Shown here: piece by piece, positions 1 to 6,213 of the stretch
Layout of the letters: each line of letters begins with the position of its first letter
Numbering within the stretch: the stretch's first letter is position 1
NCBI GenBank assembly: GCA_015233485.1
Contig: JADFXO010000078.1
Coordinates: 1-12,635, forward strand
From: Nitrospirota bacterium
GTDB taxonomy: Bacteria > Nitrospirota > Thermodesulfovibrionia > Thermodesulfovibrionales > Magnetobacteriaceae
DNA length: 12,635 nucleotides
Reading direction: 5' to 3'
Notes under the pieces: generated by a model
Databases searched by the model: none
Told to the model about the DNA's origin: nothing
The model's input: only the letters and a program-made list of their open reading frames with translations
Position numbers and translations under genes: made by a program

Positions 1-851
1 AGTTTTCAGACACCGCCAGCCATGTTGCCTCGTCATCGGAAGAACTGTCAGCCACAGTGACCCAGATAACAGAGAGAGTAGAGGAGCAGGCGAGCAAGGC
101 GAACCAGGTGGCTACGGCCTCTACACAAATGTCACAAACTGTTCTTGACATAGCAAAGAACAGTTCCGATATAGCGTCTTCATCAAAGGATACGTTAAAG
201 ACAGCGGAAGACGGGGCAGCGGTAGTAAGCCAAACAGTCCATGAAGTGCAGGAGATATCGGCGACTGTAGAGGATCTCGCGACGATTATGTTGGCCCTCG
301 GGGAGCGTTCCAAGCAGATAGGAGAGATAGTCAGCGTAATTAAGGACATAGCAGACCAGACAAACCTCCTTGCCCTGAACGCTGCCATAGAGGCTGCACG
401 TGCAGGAGAGCAGGGGAGAGGGTTTGCTGTAGTAGCGGATGAAGTCAGGAAGCTTGCTGAAAAGACTGCGCATTCTACATCTGAAATAGGAGAAATGATA
501 AACGCGATACAGGCGGAGACCGAAAAGGCGGTTGTTTCGATGGGAGAAGGGACAAAAAAGGTGAAAGTAGGGGTGGAACTCGCAAATCAGGCCGGAGATG
601 GTCTCCGTAAAATAGTTGACAGCGTTAACGGTCTGCAGACCATGGTGCAGCAGATAGCGTCTGCAACAGAGGAGATGTCAACAGTATCAGAGCAGATAAG
701 CGGCGACATAGAGGTCATAGCAACTGTATCAAGAGAGACGAGTGCCGGGTCGTGTCAAATAGGACAGGAATCGACTAACCTGTCTAAGATGGCAACAGAA
801 CTGAGGACAGATATCAGCTACTTCCGGGTCAACGGGAACGGAAGTCATTAA
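1..851 (+). CDS. Methyl-accepting chemotaxis protein, C-terminal part (5' end outside window)
   Basis: The frame is open from the left edge (first full codon at base 3), so the GTG at 57 is internal and the gene begins before the window. The 282 visible residues are the cytoplasmic signalling domain of a chemoreceptor: a long heptad-rich coiled coil with the conserved hairpin tip (DIADQTNLLALNAAIEAARA, then GRGFAVVADEVRKLAEK) encoded at about 345-470. In this family the tip binds CheA and CheW and controls kinase activity; flanking Gln/Glu-rich helices carry methylation sites. No sensor, HAMP or membrane part is visible. The C-terminus (SYFRVNGNGSH) lacks a CheR/CheB-tethering pentapeptide of the NWETF type. 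CheW follows 51 bases downstream on the same strand, so the two probably share a transcript. Family call is very secure; the ligand is unknown. Confidence 0.97.
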   Translation, partial: FSDTASHVASSSEELSATVTQITERVEEQASKANQVATASTQMSQTVLDIAKNSSDIASSSKDTLKTAEDGAAVVSQTVHEVQEISATVEDLATIMLALGERSKQIGEIVSVIKDIADQTNLLALNAAIEAARAGEQGRGFAVVADEVRKLAEKTAHSTSEIGEMINAIQAETEKAVVSMGEGTKKVKVGVELANQAGDGLRKIVDSVNGLQTMVQQIASATEEMSTVSEQISGDIEVIATVSRETSAGSCQIGQESTNLSKMATELRTDISYFRVNGNGSH

Positions 852-902
852 TGAGGGGACCAGCCTATTGTATAAGAAAGGGTACAGTACGGGAGGTATT
901 AA

Positions 903-1412
903 ATGGACGCATTAGCAACGGAGGATTCTTTGGTGGTAGTCAAAGCGCAAGGCAAGAGAAGCTATTTACTGCAGCTTGTGACGTTTGGCCTCGGCGGTGA
1001 GGAATATGCAGTGGATATACTAAAGGTACAGGAAATAAACAGGATGAAAGAAATAACAAGGGTGCCCAATGCGCCTTCCTATGTTGAGGGGGTCATTAAT
1101 CTGAGGGGGAAGGTGATGCCGGTAATAGATTTAAGGAAAAAATTCGGTCTTGATTCAAACGAAAACGATGCACAATCAAGAATAATGATAATAGACGTAC
1201 AAGGCATAACGATGGGACTTGTAGTTGATGGGGTATCGGAGGTATTGAGGATTCCATCAGACATAGTTGATCCCACACCTCCGATGGCCTCTGAAGCAGG
1301 CGCGGAGTTTATAACGGGCATAGCAAAACTGGAGGAAAGACTGATAATACTTCTTGACATGAACAGACTCATAGGAAAGACAGAAGCTATGCTGACGCTT
1401 TCCCAAAATTGA
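903..1412 (+). CDS. cheW: CheW chemotaxis coupling protein
   Basis: The 169-residue product is a single CheW domain of normal length. Visible hallmarks are the N-terminal strand region (LLQLVTFGLGGEEYAVDILK), the VQEI segment, RVPNAPSYVEGVINLRGKV and MPVIDLRKKFGL, and a C-terminal LIILLDMNRLIG strand. CheW is a cytoplasmic scaffold with two SH3-like subdomains that links chemoreceptors to the histidine kinase CheA. The start is supported by GGGAGG at 891-896, six bases before the ATG. It lies directly downstream of the chemoreceptor, which suggests a dedicated receptor/adaptor pair; no cheA, cheY, cheR or cheB is in the window. The HD-GYP/hemerythrin gene starts 25 bases after its stop and is probably co-transcribed. 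Confidence 0.96.
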   Translation: MDALATEDSLVVVKAQGKRSYLLQLVTFGLGGEEYAVDILKVQEINRMKEITRVPNAPSYVEGVINLRGKVMPVIDLRKKFGLDSNENDAQSRIMIIDVQGITMGLVVDGVSEVLRIPSDIVDPTPPMASEAGAEFITGIAKLEERLIILLDMNRLIGKTEAMLTLSQN

Positions 1413-1437
1413 CACTAATACTTTTTTGGGGGGAAAG

Positions 1438-3288
1438 ATGATTCTTGTATCAGGCATGTCTGTTTTGCTCCAGTTCGTGGCGGCATACCTGTCTATCAGA
1501 ATGATTCGCATTACGGGTAAACGCAGGGCATGGATGTTTATTGCGGCGGCAATTACCCTGGCAGCTCTCAGGAGGAGCTATGCACTGATCAGGTTGATAT
1601 TTGCAAACACAGGCAATTCGCCCGACACTGCAGGAGAATTGTTCTCTTTTTTGACTTCAATTTGCATGGTAATCGGCGTAGCATATATTGCGCCGCTTTT
1701 CCTGTCAATAAAACGCTCCGATGAAAGTCTGCGCAAATTCAATATAGAACTTCTTGCTTTAAGCAATGCCTCCAATGCCATCATAAGCATAGAATCCAGC
1801 GAAGACATCTATAATCAGATCTGTGAGAATGCGTTGAAGTTATTTGATTTGAAAATGTCATGGATCGGACTGATCCAGGAGGGAAGCTATTATGTAAAAC
1901 CTGTGGCTCATGCAGGCATGGAAGAAGGGTATCTTTCGAGCATAAAGGTCACATGGGATGATAGTCCGACAGGCGGAGGCCCGGTAGGAACAGCAATAAG
2001 AACCCTGACACCATGCTGGATGAACAAAGACGATGCTTTATTTCAGATCTGGAGGTCAAAAGCTGAAAAATACGGATACAGTTCGTTACTGGGAGTGCCC
2101 CTGCTTATAGGAAACCACTGCCTGGGCGCATTGGCAGTATACAGTTCCACTGCTGACTTCTTTGATGACCGGAAGATTAAGCAGTTTCAGATATTTGCCA
2201 ATAACGCTGTCGCCATCATTGAAAATACGAGACTCATTGAATACATGATCTATGCGCTCGCAAGAGCGGCAGAAGCCAACGATGATGACACTGGCAGCCA
2301 TATCCACAGAGTCGGCGAATATTGCAGTGTAATTGCAAGGGAACTCGGGCTGGAGAAATCTTTCATTAACAGAATACGCATACAGGCCACTCTGCATGAT
2401 ATAGGCAAAGTGCATACCCCGCCGCATATCCTCAAGAAACCGGGCAAGCTTGCGGCTGAGGAGTTTGAAACAATTAAAAAACATACTGTTTTGGGATCTG
2501 AAATTATCGGGGGGCATCATATGTTCTCCATGGCAAAAAATATTGCGCTCTCCCATCACGAGAGATGGGACGGCTCAGGGTATCCATACAAGCTCAAGGG
2601 AGAAGCAATACCTTTGGAAGGCAGGATAATGAACCTTGTTGACCAGTATGATGCACTGCGGAGCAGGCGTCCTTACAAGCCTGCCGTTGACCATGAAACG
2701 GCATGCAGGATCATCCTTGAAGGGGACGGCAGGACCATGCCGCAACATTTTGACCCGCAAGTGCTTGGTGTGTTCAAGAGAACAATGCCGGTCTTTGAGG
2801 AAATACATCAGAAACATATTGATTCCTGTATAGAAAGCTCTGAAGTGGACAAATGGTGGTATTTCCAGTGGACGGACGAATTGTCCGCAGGTTTTGAGGA
2901 GATAGACAGTCAACATAAAGAGTTGATAGCATTAACCCAGAAACTGTTTGTTACAGTGGACAGAAAAGAAAGCGTGCAACAAGTCGGAATGGCGATTGAC
3001 TTTTTAAGGGGGTATATTGTTAAACACTTTCAAATGGAAGAACGTTATATGGAAACATATGGCTATCCCGGCATGGATAATCACAAAGAGCAACATCAGA
3101 AATTCATAGAAGACTTTGAGACGCATCAGGAAAGATTTTACCAGAGCATAGTAGACTACCATATAGCGCTGGAAATAAAGGGGTGGCTTTATAATTGGCT
3201 AATTAACCATATTACAAAAACTGACAAAGCCTTGGGAGAGTTTTTAAGACAACAAATTGCACGGTCAAAATACTTATTACCAGAATAA
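1438..3288 (+). CDS. Membrane GAF / HD-GYP / hemerythrin protein (putative c-di-GMP phosphodiesterase)
   Basis: I chose the ATG at 1438 (616 aa) because GGGGGGAAAG (1428-1437) lies just before it; the frame stays open to a TTG at 1426. Residues 1-90 hold about three hydrophobic helices. Residues about 96-260 form a GAF domain with SWIGLI and LGVPLLIG-like strands. About 265-455 is an HD-GYP domain with HDIGK at 320-324 and HHERWDGSGYP at 373-383, matching the active HHExxDGxGYP signature, so hydrolysis of cyclic di-GMP is expected from the family. About 475-610 is a hemerythrin domain with all seven diiron ligands: H493, H530, E534, H549, H553, H591, D596. The inferred role is a membrane-anchored phosphodiesterase whose activity responds to oxygen or redox through the diiron site. 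It follows CheW closely, so taxis and c-di-GMP control may be expressed together. The specific signal and activity are inferred, not shown. Confidence 0.93.
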   Translation: MILVSGMSVLLQFVAAYLSIRMIRITGKRRAWMFIAAAITLAALRRSYALIRLIFANTGNSPDTAGELFSFLTSICMVIGVAYIAPLFLSIKRSDESLRKFNIELLALSNASNAIISIESSEDIYNQICENALKLFDLKMSWIGLIQEGSYYVKPVAHAGMEEGYLSSIKVTWDDSPTGGGPVGTAIRTLTPCWMNKDDALFQIWRSKAEKYGYSSLLGVPLLIGNHCLGALAVYSSTADFFDDRKIKQFQIFANNAVAIIENTRLIEYMIYALARAAEANDDDTGSHIHRVGEYCSVIARELGLEKSFINRIRIQATLHDIGKVHTPPHILKKPGKLAAEEFETIKKHTVLGSEIIGGHHMFSMAKNIALSHHERWDGSGYPYKLKGEAIPLEGRIMNLVDQYDALRSRRPYKPAVDHETACRIILEGDGRTMPQHFDPQVLGVFKRTMPVFEEIHQKHIDSCIESSEVDKWWYFQWTDELSAGFEEIDSQHKELIALTQKLFVTVDRKESVQQVGMAIDFLRGYIVKHFQMEERYMETYGYPGMDNHKEQHQKFIEDFETHQERFYQSIVDYHIALEIKGWLYNWLINHITKTDKALGEFLRQQIARSKYLLPE

Positions 3289-3298
3289 AAGGCGGGCC

Positions 3299-3361
3299 AT
3301 GCTTGATAGGAAGAGGAATACACATACCGTTGAAAGATGTCCTAACTGCGATAAGGACTGA
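3299..3361 (+). other. Tiny ORF with CPNC motif (possible remnant)
   Basis: A 20-codon ATG-to-TGA frame starts 10 bases after the HD-GYP gene. It encodes a basic peptide ending in VERCPNCDKD, which resembles the first half of a zinc-ribbon knuckle (CPxC). A purine/G-rich stretch (AAAAGGCGGGCC) precedes the ATG. It could be a genuine microprotein at the end of the operon, the truncated start of a zinc-ribbon gene, or chance. I find no second CxxC downstream in frame because the stop comes immediately. Confidence 0.2.
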
Positions 3362-3448
3362 TTAGTTTTCAAGAGAATATGTCAAAAACGATTTGCCTCA
3401 GTCCTCACATCATTCTGCTAAAAACGCACTTGTACCCTTAAAAACAAC

Positions 3449-3856
3449 CTACGTCACTCCTCTTTCCTTCAGAAAAAGGCCGTACCCCATATCCACCTTG
3501 AGTATATGATGCCGAAGCCAGTCTTTTAAGAAATCCATGACCTTTATTGGAGATACGTCTTCGCCGTGCTTATACTTCAGGAACAGATCGATGGTGTCTT
3601 GACGCAGCTCATTATGTTCCATGCAGTGATTTTCATAATCAAGGTATCCGTATTTTTTGAGATAGCCTTCCTCAGCATTAAAATGTGTTTCAGTATATCC
3701 CAACAAATCCGATAGGGTTTTTTCCAAGAATTCCCTGTCTCTTTTTGCTTCAATAGCATCGCTCAATTCATTTATCATACCAAAAAGTTTCTTGTGCTGC
3801 TCGTCGAGTTCCACGACATTGACGCTGAACTGATTGCCCCAGTCTATGTGCCCCAT
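3449..3856 (-). CDS. Bacteriohemerythrin (single-domain diiron oxygen-binding protein)
   Basis: The ATG at 3856 gives 135 residues, the usual length for a one-domain bacteriohemerythrin, and has AAAGGGGGT about six bases upstream; an ATG eight codons earlier (3880) lacks such a site. All seven diiron ligands are present: H21 (DEQH), H58 and E62 (HFNAE), H77 and H81 (HCMEH), H117 and D122 (HILKVD), and the typical N-terminal W at residue 6. Family members bind O2 reversibly at a carboxylate-bridged diiron site and serve in oxygen delivery, storage or sensing in micro-oxic bacteria. The gene is convergent with the HD-GYP/hemerythrin gene. Apart from ligand positions the two hemerythrin domains are quite different, so they are not a recent duplicate pair. 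Confidence 0.96.
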   Translation of the reverse strand: MGHIDWGNQFSVNVVELDEQHKKLFGMINELSDAIEAKRDREFLEKTLSDLLGYTETHFNAEEGYLKKYGYLDYENHCMEHNELRQDTIDLFLKYKHGEDVSPIKVMDFLKDWLRHHILKVDMGYGLFLKERGVT

Positions 3857-4000
3857 GGAATTACCCCCTTTATTGTTCATTCAGCGCAGCCCTAAATTCC
3901 TTAACAGCGGCACACGCTGGATCCTATATCTGTTCACCGCATATCGTCTTTGCAGGAATTTCTTTAGTGCCCTTTGTTCGGAAGGAGCGGCTCAGTCATT

Positions 4001-4029
4001 ATCTTAAGCAACTGCCTCCTTCCTGTCAA
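4001..4029 (-). promoter_or_regulatory. Sigma70-like promoter for bacteriohemerythrin
   Basis: Read on the minus strand there is TTGACA (4024-4029), a 17-base spacer and TAAGAT (4001-4006), a near-consensus match. Transcription would begin near 3993, leaving a leader of roughly 135 bases before the start at 3856, long enough to hold regulatory structure. Assigned by eye only. Confidence 0.6.
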
Positions 4030-4036
4030 TATTTTT

Positions 4037-4053
4037 TTGTTGCAAGGCAACAA
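4037..4053. promoter_or_regulatory. 17-bp perfect dyad just upstream of the -35 box
   Basis: TTGTTGC-aag-GCAACAA is a perfect 7-bp-arm inverted repeat eight bases upstream of the TTGACA box of the bacteriohemerythrin promoter. On the minus strand it is followed by an A-run, not a T-run, so it is not a terminator for leftward transcription. Its position suits an activator or repressor site. Confidence 0.4.
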
Positions 4054-4322
4054 GCATTTTCGGCAATAATAAGTAATATTGGGGATCCTTATTTTTCTTG
4101 GTTTGAGGTTTCAGGAACATGATGTTCAATTTTTTGCTCACTATCAAGAATCATTATTTGTACTGCGCAAAATATTCAGAAAGATGGATTGGGCAACGTA
4201 GACATGACAAATCATGAAATAGGAAATGCGAAGAGACATAATATGACATCTTAGTCTCTCAGCATTTTATGAGTGGTCACGCCGACTACAAATGTATCCT
4301 CCGCTATAGTCAGCTTTAAGAC

Positions 4323-4439
4323 TTTCTGACATGCTCTGCTTCCATTTTGGATTTTCTGACATTTTATGCTTCCAATCTAAAAGACGTGATTGCACAAAAG
4401 AGGGTGCTATCGCAGATTTTGTGACATTTCCAGCTTCCA
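4323..4439. repeat. Three 22-bp repeats, IS-end-like
   Basis: Units lie at 4323-4344, 4353-4374 and 4418-4439. The shared pattern is TTTCTGACAT, a variable centre, then GCTTCCA; the first two are spaced exactly 30 bases apart and the third has TTTGTGACAT. Multiple short repeats of this kind are typical of transposase-binding ends of IS21-like elements. No istA or istB gene is nearby, so this would be a solo or remnant end. An operator array is the alternative. Confidence 0.45.
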
Positions 4440-4459
4440 GTGGATGACAAAGCTTGGGT

Positions 4460-4660
4460 GTAGTAACACAAAAGAAAATGGCGGTGCAGGGATACTAACC
4501 CACTGATTTGGCCCCAGCCAATATCACCTTAACCCCTTGTAATACATCCTTATTACTCTCAAAGTCCGGTTTTCCGATAAGAATTTGTGGCTCACTTTGT
4601 GGCCCACTCTGGACGTTAAAATATCGGCGTGGAAATTGTCAACGTCAGGGGTGGAAGGTT
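4460..4660. repeat. Direct repeat copy 1 with tRNA 3'-end-like segment
   Basis: This ~200 bp stretch aligns with 6015-6213 at nearly identical internal spacing. Shared landmarks are GTAGTAACA, TGGCGGTGCAGGGA (4479-4492), AATTTGTGGCTCACTTTGTG (from 4582) and AAATTGTCAA (4633-4642). Read on the minus strand, TCCCTGCACCGCCA looks like the acceptor and T-arm end of a tRNA with a GGCGGTG acceptor stem. No complete tRNA can be folded. The minus strand also carries a diverged peptide-like frame containing VGHKVSHKF, possibly the last codons of an old integrase. It ends 8 bases before the DUF2283 stop. Confidence 0.7.
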
Positions 4661-4668
4661 GAGCAGGA

Positions 4669-4884
4669 TTAAGCGACAACTACCTCTACAGGCATAGGCT
4701 TATCCGTGATGCCGACAGTCTTGCTGACATAAAGTTTTTCAATCCCTATCGTCTTTCCATCCTTGTCCTTCTTGAAGATAATGCCCTCTCCGGCTTCTTC
4801 GCATACGACTTCGTCTTCGGGATTTCCGAACCAGATATCCATGGTATCTGAGTCTTTGTGATAGTAAACAACTACCCTGCCCAT
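4669..4884 (-). CDS. DUF2283 family small protein
   Basis: The 71-residue product has the DUF2283 pattern: a strand-rich N-terminus (VVVYYHKDSDTMDIWFG), an acidic middle with EAGEGIIFKKDKDG, then IGIEKLYVSK. DUF2283 proteins are small, of unproven function, and often occur beside toxin-like genes. Its ATG comes one base after the stop of the nucleotidyltransferase gene, so the two are almost certainly translationally coupled. It sits where an antitoxin or partner subunit would be expected, but a role as such is inference from position. Confidence 0.8.
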   Translation of the reverse strand: MGRVVVYYHKDSDTMDIWFGNPEDEVVCEEAGEGIIFKKDKDGKTIGIEKLYVSKTVGITDKPMPVEVVVA

Positions 4885-4885
4885 G

Positions 4886-5185
4886 TTAAATCTCTATGCC
4901 CTTTTTCTTTATCTCTTCCGTGATAAAGTCATTATCCCCTGTGGCGTAATCTTCATAAGGAAATACTACCGGCTGGATATCCACTTTCAACTTGCTTACC
5001 AGCATAAGCAATTTGCTCATCGTCTCAATCCTGTTCCTGTCTGTAACAGCCTTGGAAAAGATCGCAATATCTATATCACTTTGTGCCGATGGTCTGCCGT
5101 GAGCGTGGGAGCCAAAAAGTATCGCCTTATCCACATGGCAAACTCCTTCAGCCTCCCGCAAATAATTCCTCAGCACTCTTATCAC
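4886..5185 (-). CDS. MNT-type minimal nucleotidyltransferase
   Basis: The 99-residue product has the minimal nucleotidyltransferase signature: GSHAHGRPSAQSDIDIAI at residues 25-42 (GSxAxG, then catalytic D37 and D39), with D69 in VDIQPVV as the probable third acidic ligand. The catalytic core therefore looks intact. Family members transfer a nucleotide (AMP in characterised MntA antitoxins) to a protein partner. The classic partner is a HEPN toxin, but here the coupled neighbour is DUF2283. The start is uncertain: GTG at 5185 is used, with no clear ribosome-binding site, and the frame is open for some codons upstream; GTG at 5176 is possible. The gene begins 32 bases after the ancestral end of the CopG/BrnA-like antitoxin, so it probably belongs to the same transcript. 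Confidence 0.85.
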   Translation of the reverse strand: MIRVLRNYLREAEGVCHVDKAILFGSHAHGRPSAQSDIDIAIFSKAVTDRNRIETMSKLLMLVSKLKVDIQPVVFPYEDYATGDNDFITEEIKKKGIEI

Positions 5186-5217
5186 TTGAGTTTTAATTCT
5201 AACCGATGTTCCCGTTG

Positions 5218-5508
5218 TTAAGCCCTCGCCCTCTTTTTATCTATTAAATATCCATTGGCATATTTGTGTATGATACTTGATATCAGCGTCTGTTAGGGGA
5301 TTCCTTCTTCAGCGGCAATTACCTGAACCTGGTCCAAGTCTCTTGAGGACACACGGATATTTATTCTCTTGTCCTTTAAAAGTGTATTCCTTGCATATTC
5401 ACTAAGTTTCTTTATTTCCCGCTTTTGATTCTTAACAGGTTTCCATTCTCCGCGTTCAAATGATTCCAAAATATCTTTTTCTTCGTCGTCTAAAATAGCT
5501 TTTTTCAT
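5218..5508 (-). pseudogene. CopG/BrnA-like antitoxin interrupted by an in-frame TAA
   Basis: The ATG at 5508 opens a 71-codon frame ending at TAA 5293-5295, after RINIRVSSRDLDQVQVIAAEEGIP. This is the DNA-binding strand and first helix of a ribbon-helix-helix antitoxin. Directly after the stop the same frame continues QTLISSIIHKYANGYL and ends at 5218-5220. In this family EEGIP is normally followed by YQTLI, so a Tyr codon has become TAA. The second RHH helix, needed for dimer formation, would be lost. The start overlaps the toxin stop by four bases (ATGA), a normal toxin-antitoxin arrangement. It may be a recent pseudogene, a functional truncated protein, a read-through stop, or a sequencing error. 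Confidence 0.8.
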
Positions 5509-5783
5509 TCCTGCCCCCTCATATACTTATTTGTAGCTTTTCTGCTCGGGATAATGGTTTTCAAGAATATCTCGTCACTTTCCTGTACATAAGGAACGAG
5601 ATACGCATAATCACGAATTCTGACTACAGCAATTTTTTGTCCCGGATACCTATCTTGATTCAGGTGTTCAATTGTCGCCAAGACATCTTCCCGGTCAAGC
5701 AAGATAACGACTTCCTCAAAACATACTCCCCTATTTTCCTTCAGCCATTCATTTTTAGCATTGTCCCATCGAAAGACTCTCAT
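5505..5783 (-). CDS. BrnT-like toxin of a BrnT/CopG-type TA pair
   Basis: The 92-residue product has the small BrnT-like fold pattern: FRWDNAKNEWLKENRGVCFEE at the N-terminus, a middle with YPGQKIAVVRIRDYAYLVPY, and the C-terminal FLKTIIPSRKATNKY segment that matches the IISARKAT end of BrnT toxins. BrnT family toxins are RNases neutralised by a ribbon-helix-helix antitoxin encoded immediately downstream, and the pair represses its own promoter. That order and a 4-bp overlap are seen here. A promoter lies so close that the mRNA could be leaderless. The antitoxin frame has a stop, which raises the question of whether the toxin is still active; I see no obvious defect in it. Confidence 0.8.
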   Translation of the reverse strand: MRVFRWDNAKNEWLKENRGVCFEEVVILLDREDVLATIEHLNQDRYPGQKIAVVRIRDYAYLVPYVQESDEIFLKTIIPSRKATNKYMRGQE

Positions 5784-5789
5784 AAAATA

Positions 5790-5818
5790 TGATTACTACA
5801 TTGTGTGCCTTTTGTCAA
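5790..5818 (-). promoter_or_regulatory. Promoter of the BrnT-like operon, giving a leaderless start
   Basis: On the minus strand TTGACA (5813-5818), a 17-base spacer and TAATCA (5790-5795) precede the toxin ATG (5783) by six bases. Initiation about seven bases after the -10 would fall at or next to the ATG. No Shine-Dalgarno sequence is present in TAATCATATTTT. Confidence 0.55.
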
Positions 5819-5828
5819 TAACGTTATT

Positions 5829-5942
5829 GGACAAAGCGGGGACGTTGTTAACTTTATTAACTTGACGACAACAGCAATTTCATAGGGAATGAAAACCTTG
5901 ACGAATAAACGTTGATGAAGTTAACAACGTCCCCGCTTGTCC
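5829..5942. mobile_element. MITE/REP-like element with ~25-bp terminal inverted repeats
   Basis: Left arm 5829-5854 (GGACAAAGCGGGGACGTTGT plus TAACTT) and right arm 5918-5942 are reverse complements over ~25 bases, with one base missing in the right arm (GCTTGTCC against GCTTTGTCC). They are separated by about 63 bases with no coding capacity. Compact palindromic elements with GGGGAC/GTCCCC cores resemble REP doublets or MITEs mobilised by IS200-like/RAYT transposases. No transposase is in the window. Confidence 0.65.
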
Positions 5943-6014
5943 TGCTAAAACACTAGAATAGCAGGAGTAATAGGGGTAACCCCACGGTATCTTGGATGCA
6001 TTTCACTTGTGTGA

Positions 6015-6213
6015 GTAGTAACAAAAAACATGGCGGTGCAGGGAAACGAATCCCCGTATTCTCGCCCCTACCATAGGAAACTTAACTAATTGTAAATAAA
6101 CGACTTCGCGGTATATACGTCCGTTCTTCCAAAAAATTTGTGTCCCAGTTTGTGTCCCACTCACCGGGACATTAAAACACCGGCAGGGAAATTGTCAATG
6201 GCGGGGTAAGGTT
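6015..6213. repeat. Direct repeat copy 2 with tRNA 3'-end-like segment
   Basis: This is homologous to 4460-4660. It contains GTAGTAACA (6015-6023), TGGCGGTGCAGGGA (6031-6044), AATTTGTGTCCCAGTTTGTG (from 6135) and AAATTGTCAA (6189-6198). The distance from the tRNA-like block to the AATTTGTG block is 104 bases here and 103 in copy 1. On the minus strand a short frame reads VGHKLGHKFF, parallel to VGHKVSHKFL in copy 1, but is interrupted by TGA just before it. A weak promoter-like TTGACA (6193-6198) with TTTAAT at 6171-6176 also reads leftward. It overlaps the end of the DUF5615 gene by two bases. Confidence 0.7.

Larger units (their letters stand above)
3857..4668. other. Gene-free interval, bacteriohemerythrin upstream region to TA cassette
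   Basis: No convincing coding region is present in these ~810 bases. They contain the hemerythrin leader, promoter and dyad (3857-4053), an AT-rich stretch without recognisable signals (about 4054-4310), three short repeats resembling an IS end (4323-4439), and the first copy of the ~200 bp direct repeat with a tRNA 3'-end-like segment (4460-4660). Confidence 0.7.
5784..6211. other. Gene-free interval between BrnT-like toxin and DUF5615 gene
   Basis: These ~430 bases contain the toxin promoter, the MITE/REP-like element, a short GGGGTAACCCC palindrome just after it (about 5973-5983), and the second copy of the ~200 bp direct repeat. No coding region is supported. Confidence 0.7.

Noticed and set aside
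3341..3361. GTCCT/AGGAC hairpin between the convergent genes as a bidirectional terminator
   Set aside because: It has only five base pairs, a ten-base loop and no clear T-run on either side.
4037..4053. TTGTTGC/GCAACAA hairpin as a rho-independent terminator
   Set aside because: The adjacent homopolymer is an A-run on the minus strand and lies on the wrong side of the hairpin on the plus strand.
4479..4492. A complete tRNA gene at either repeat copy
   Set aside because: Only the acceptor/T-arm-like end is present; no D-arm or anticodon arm can be found in the adjoining sequence, so only a tRNA-like remnant is claimed.
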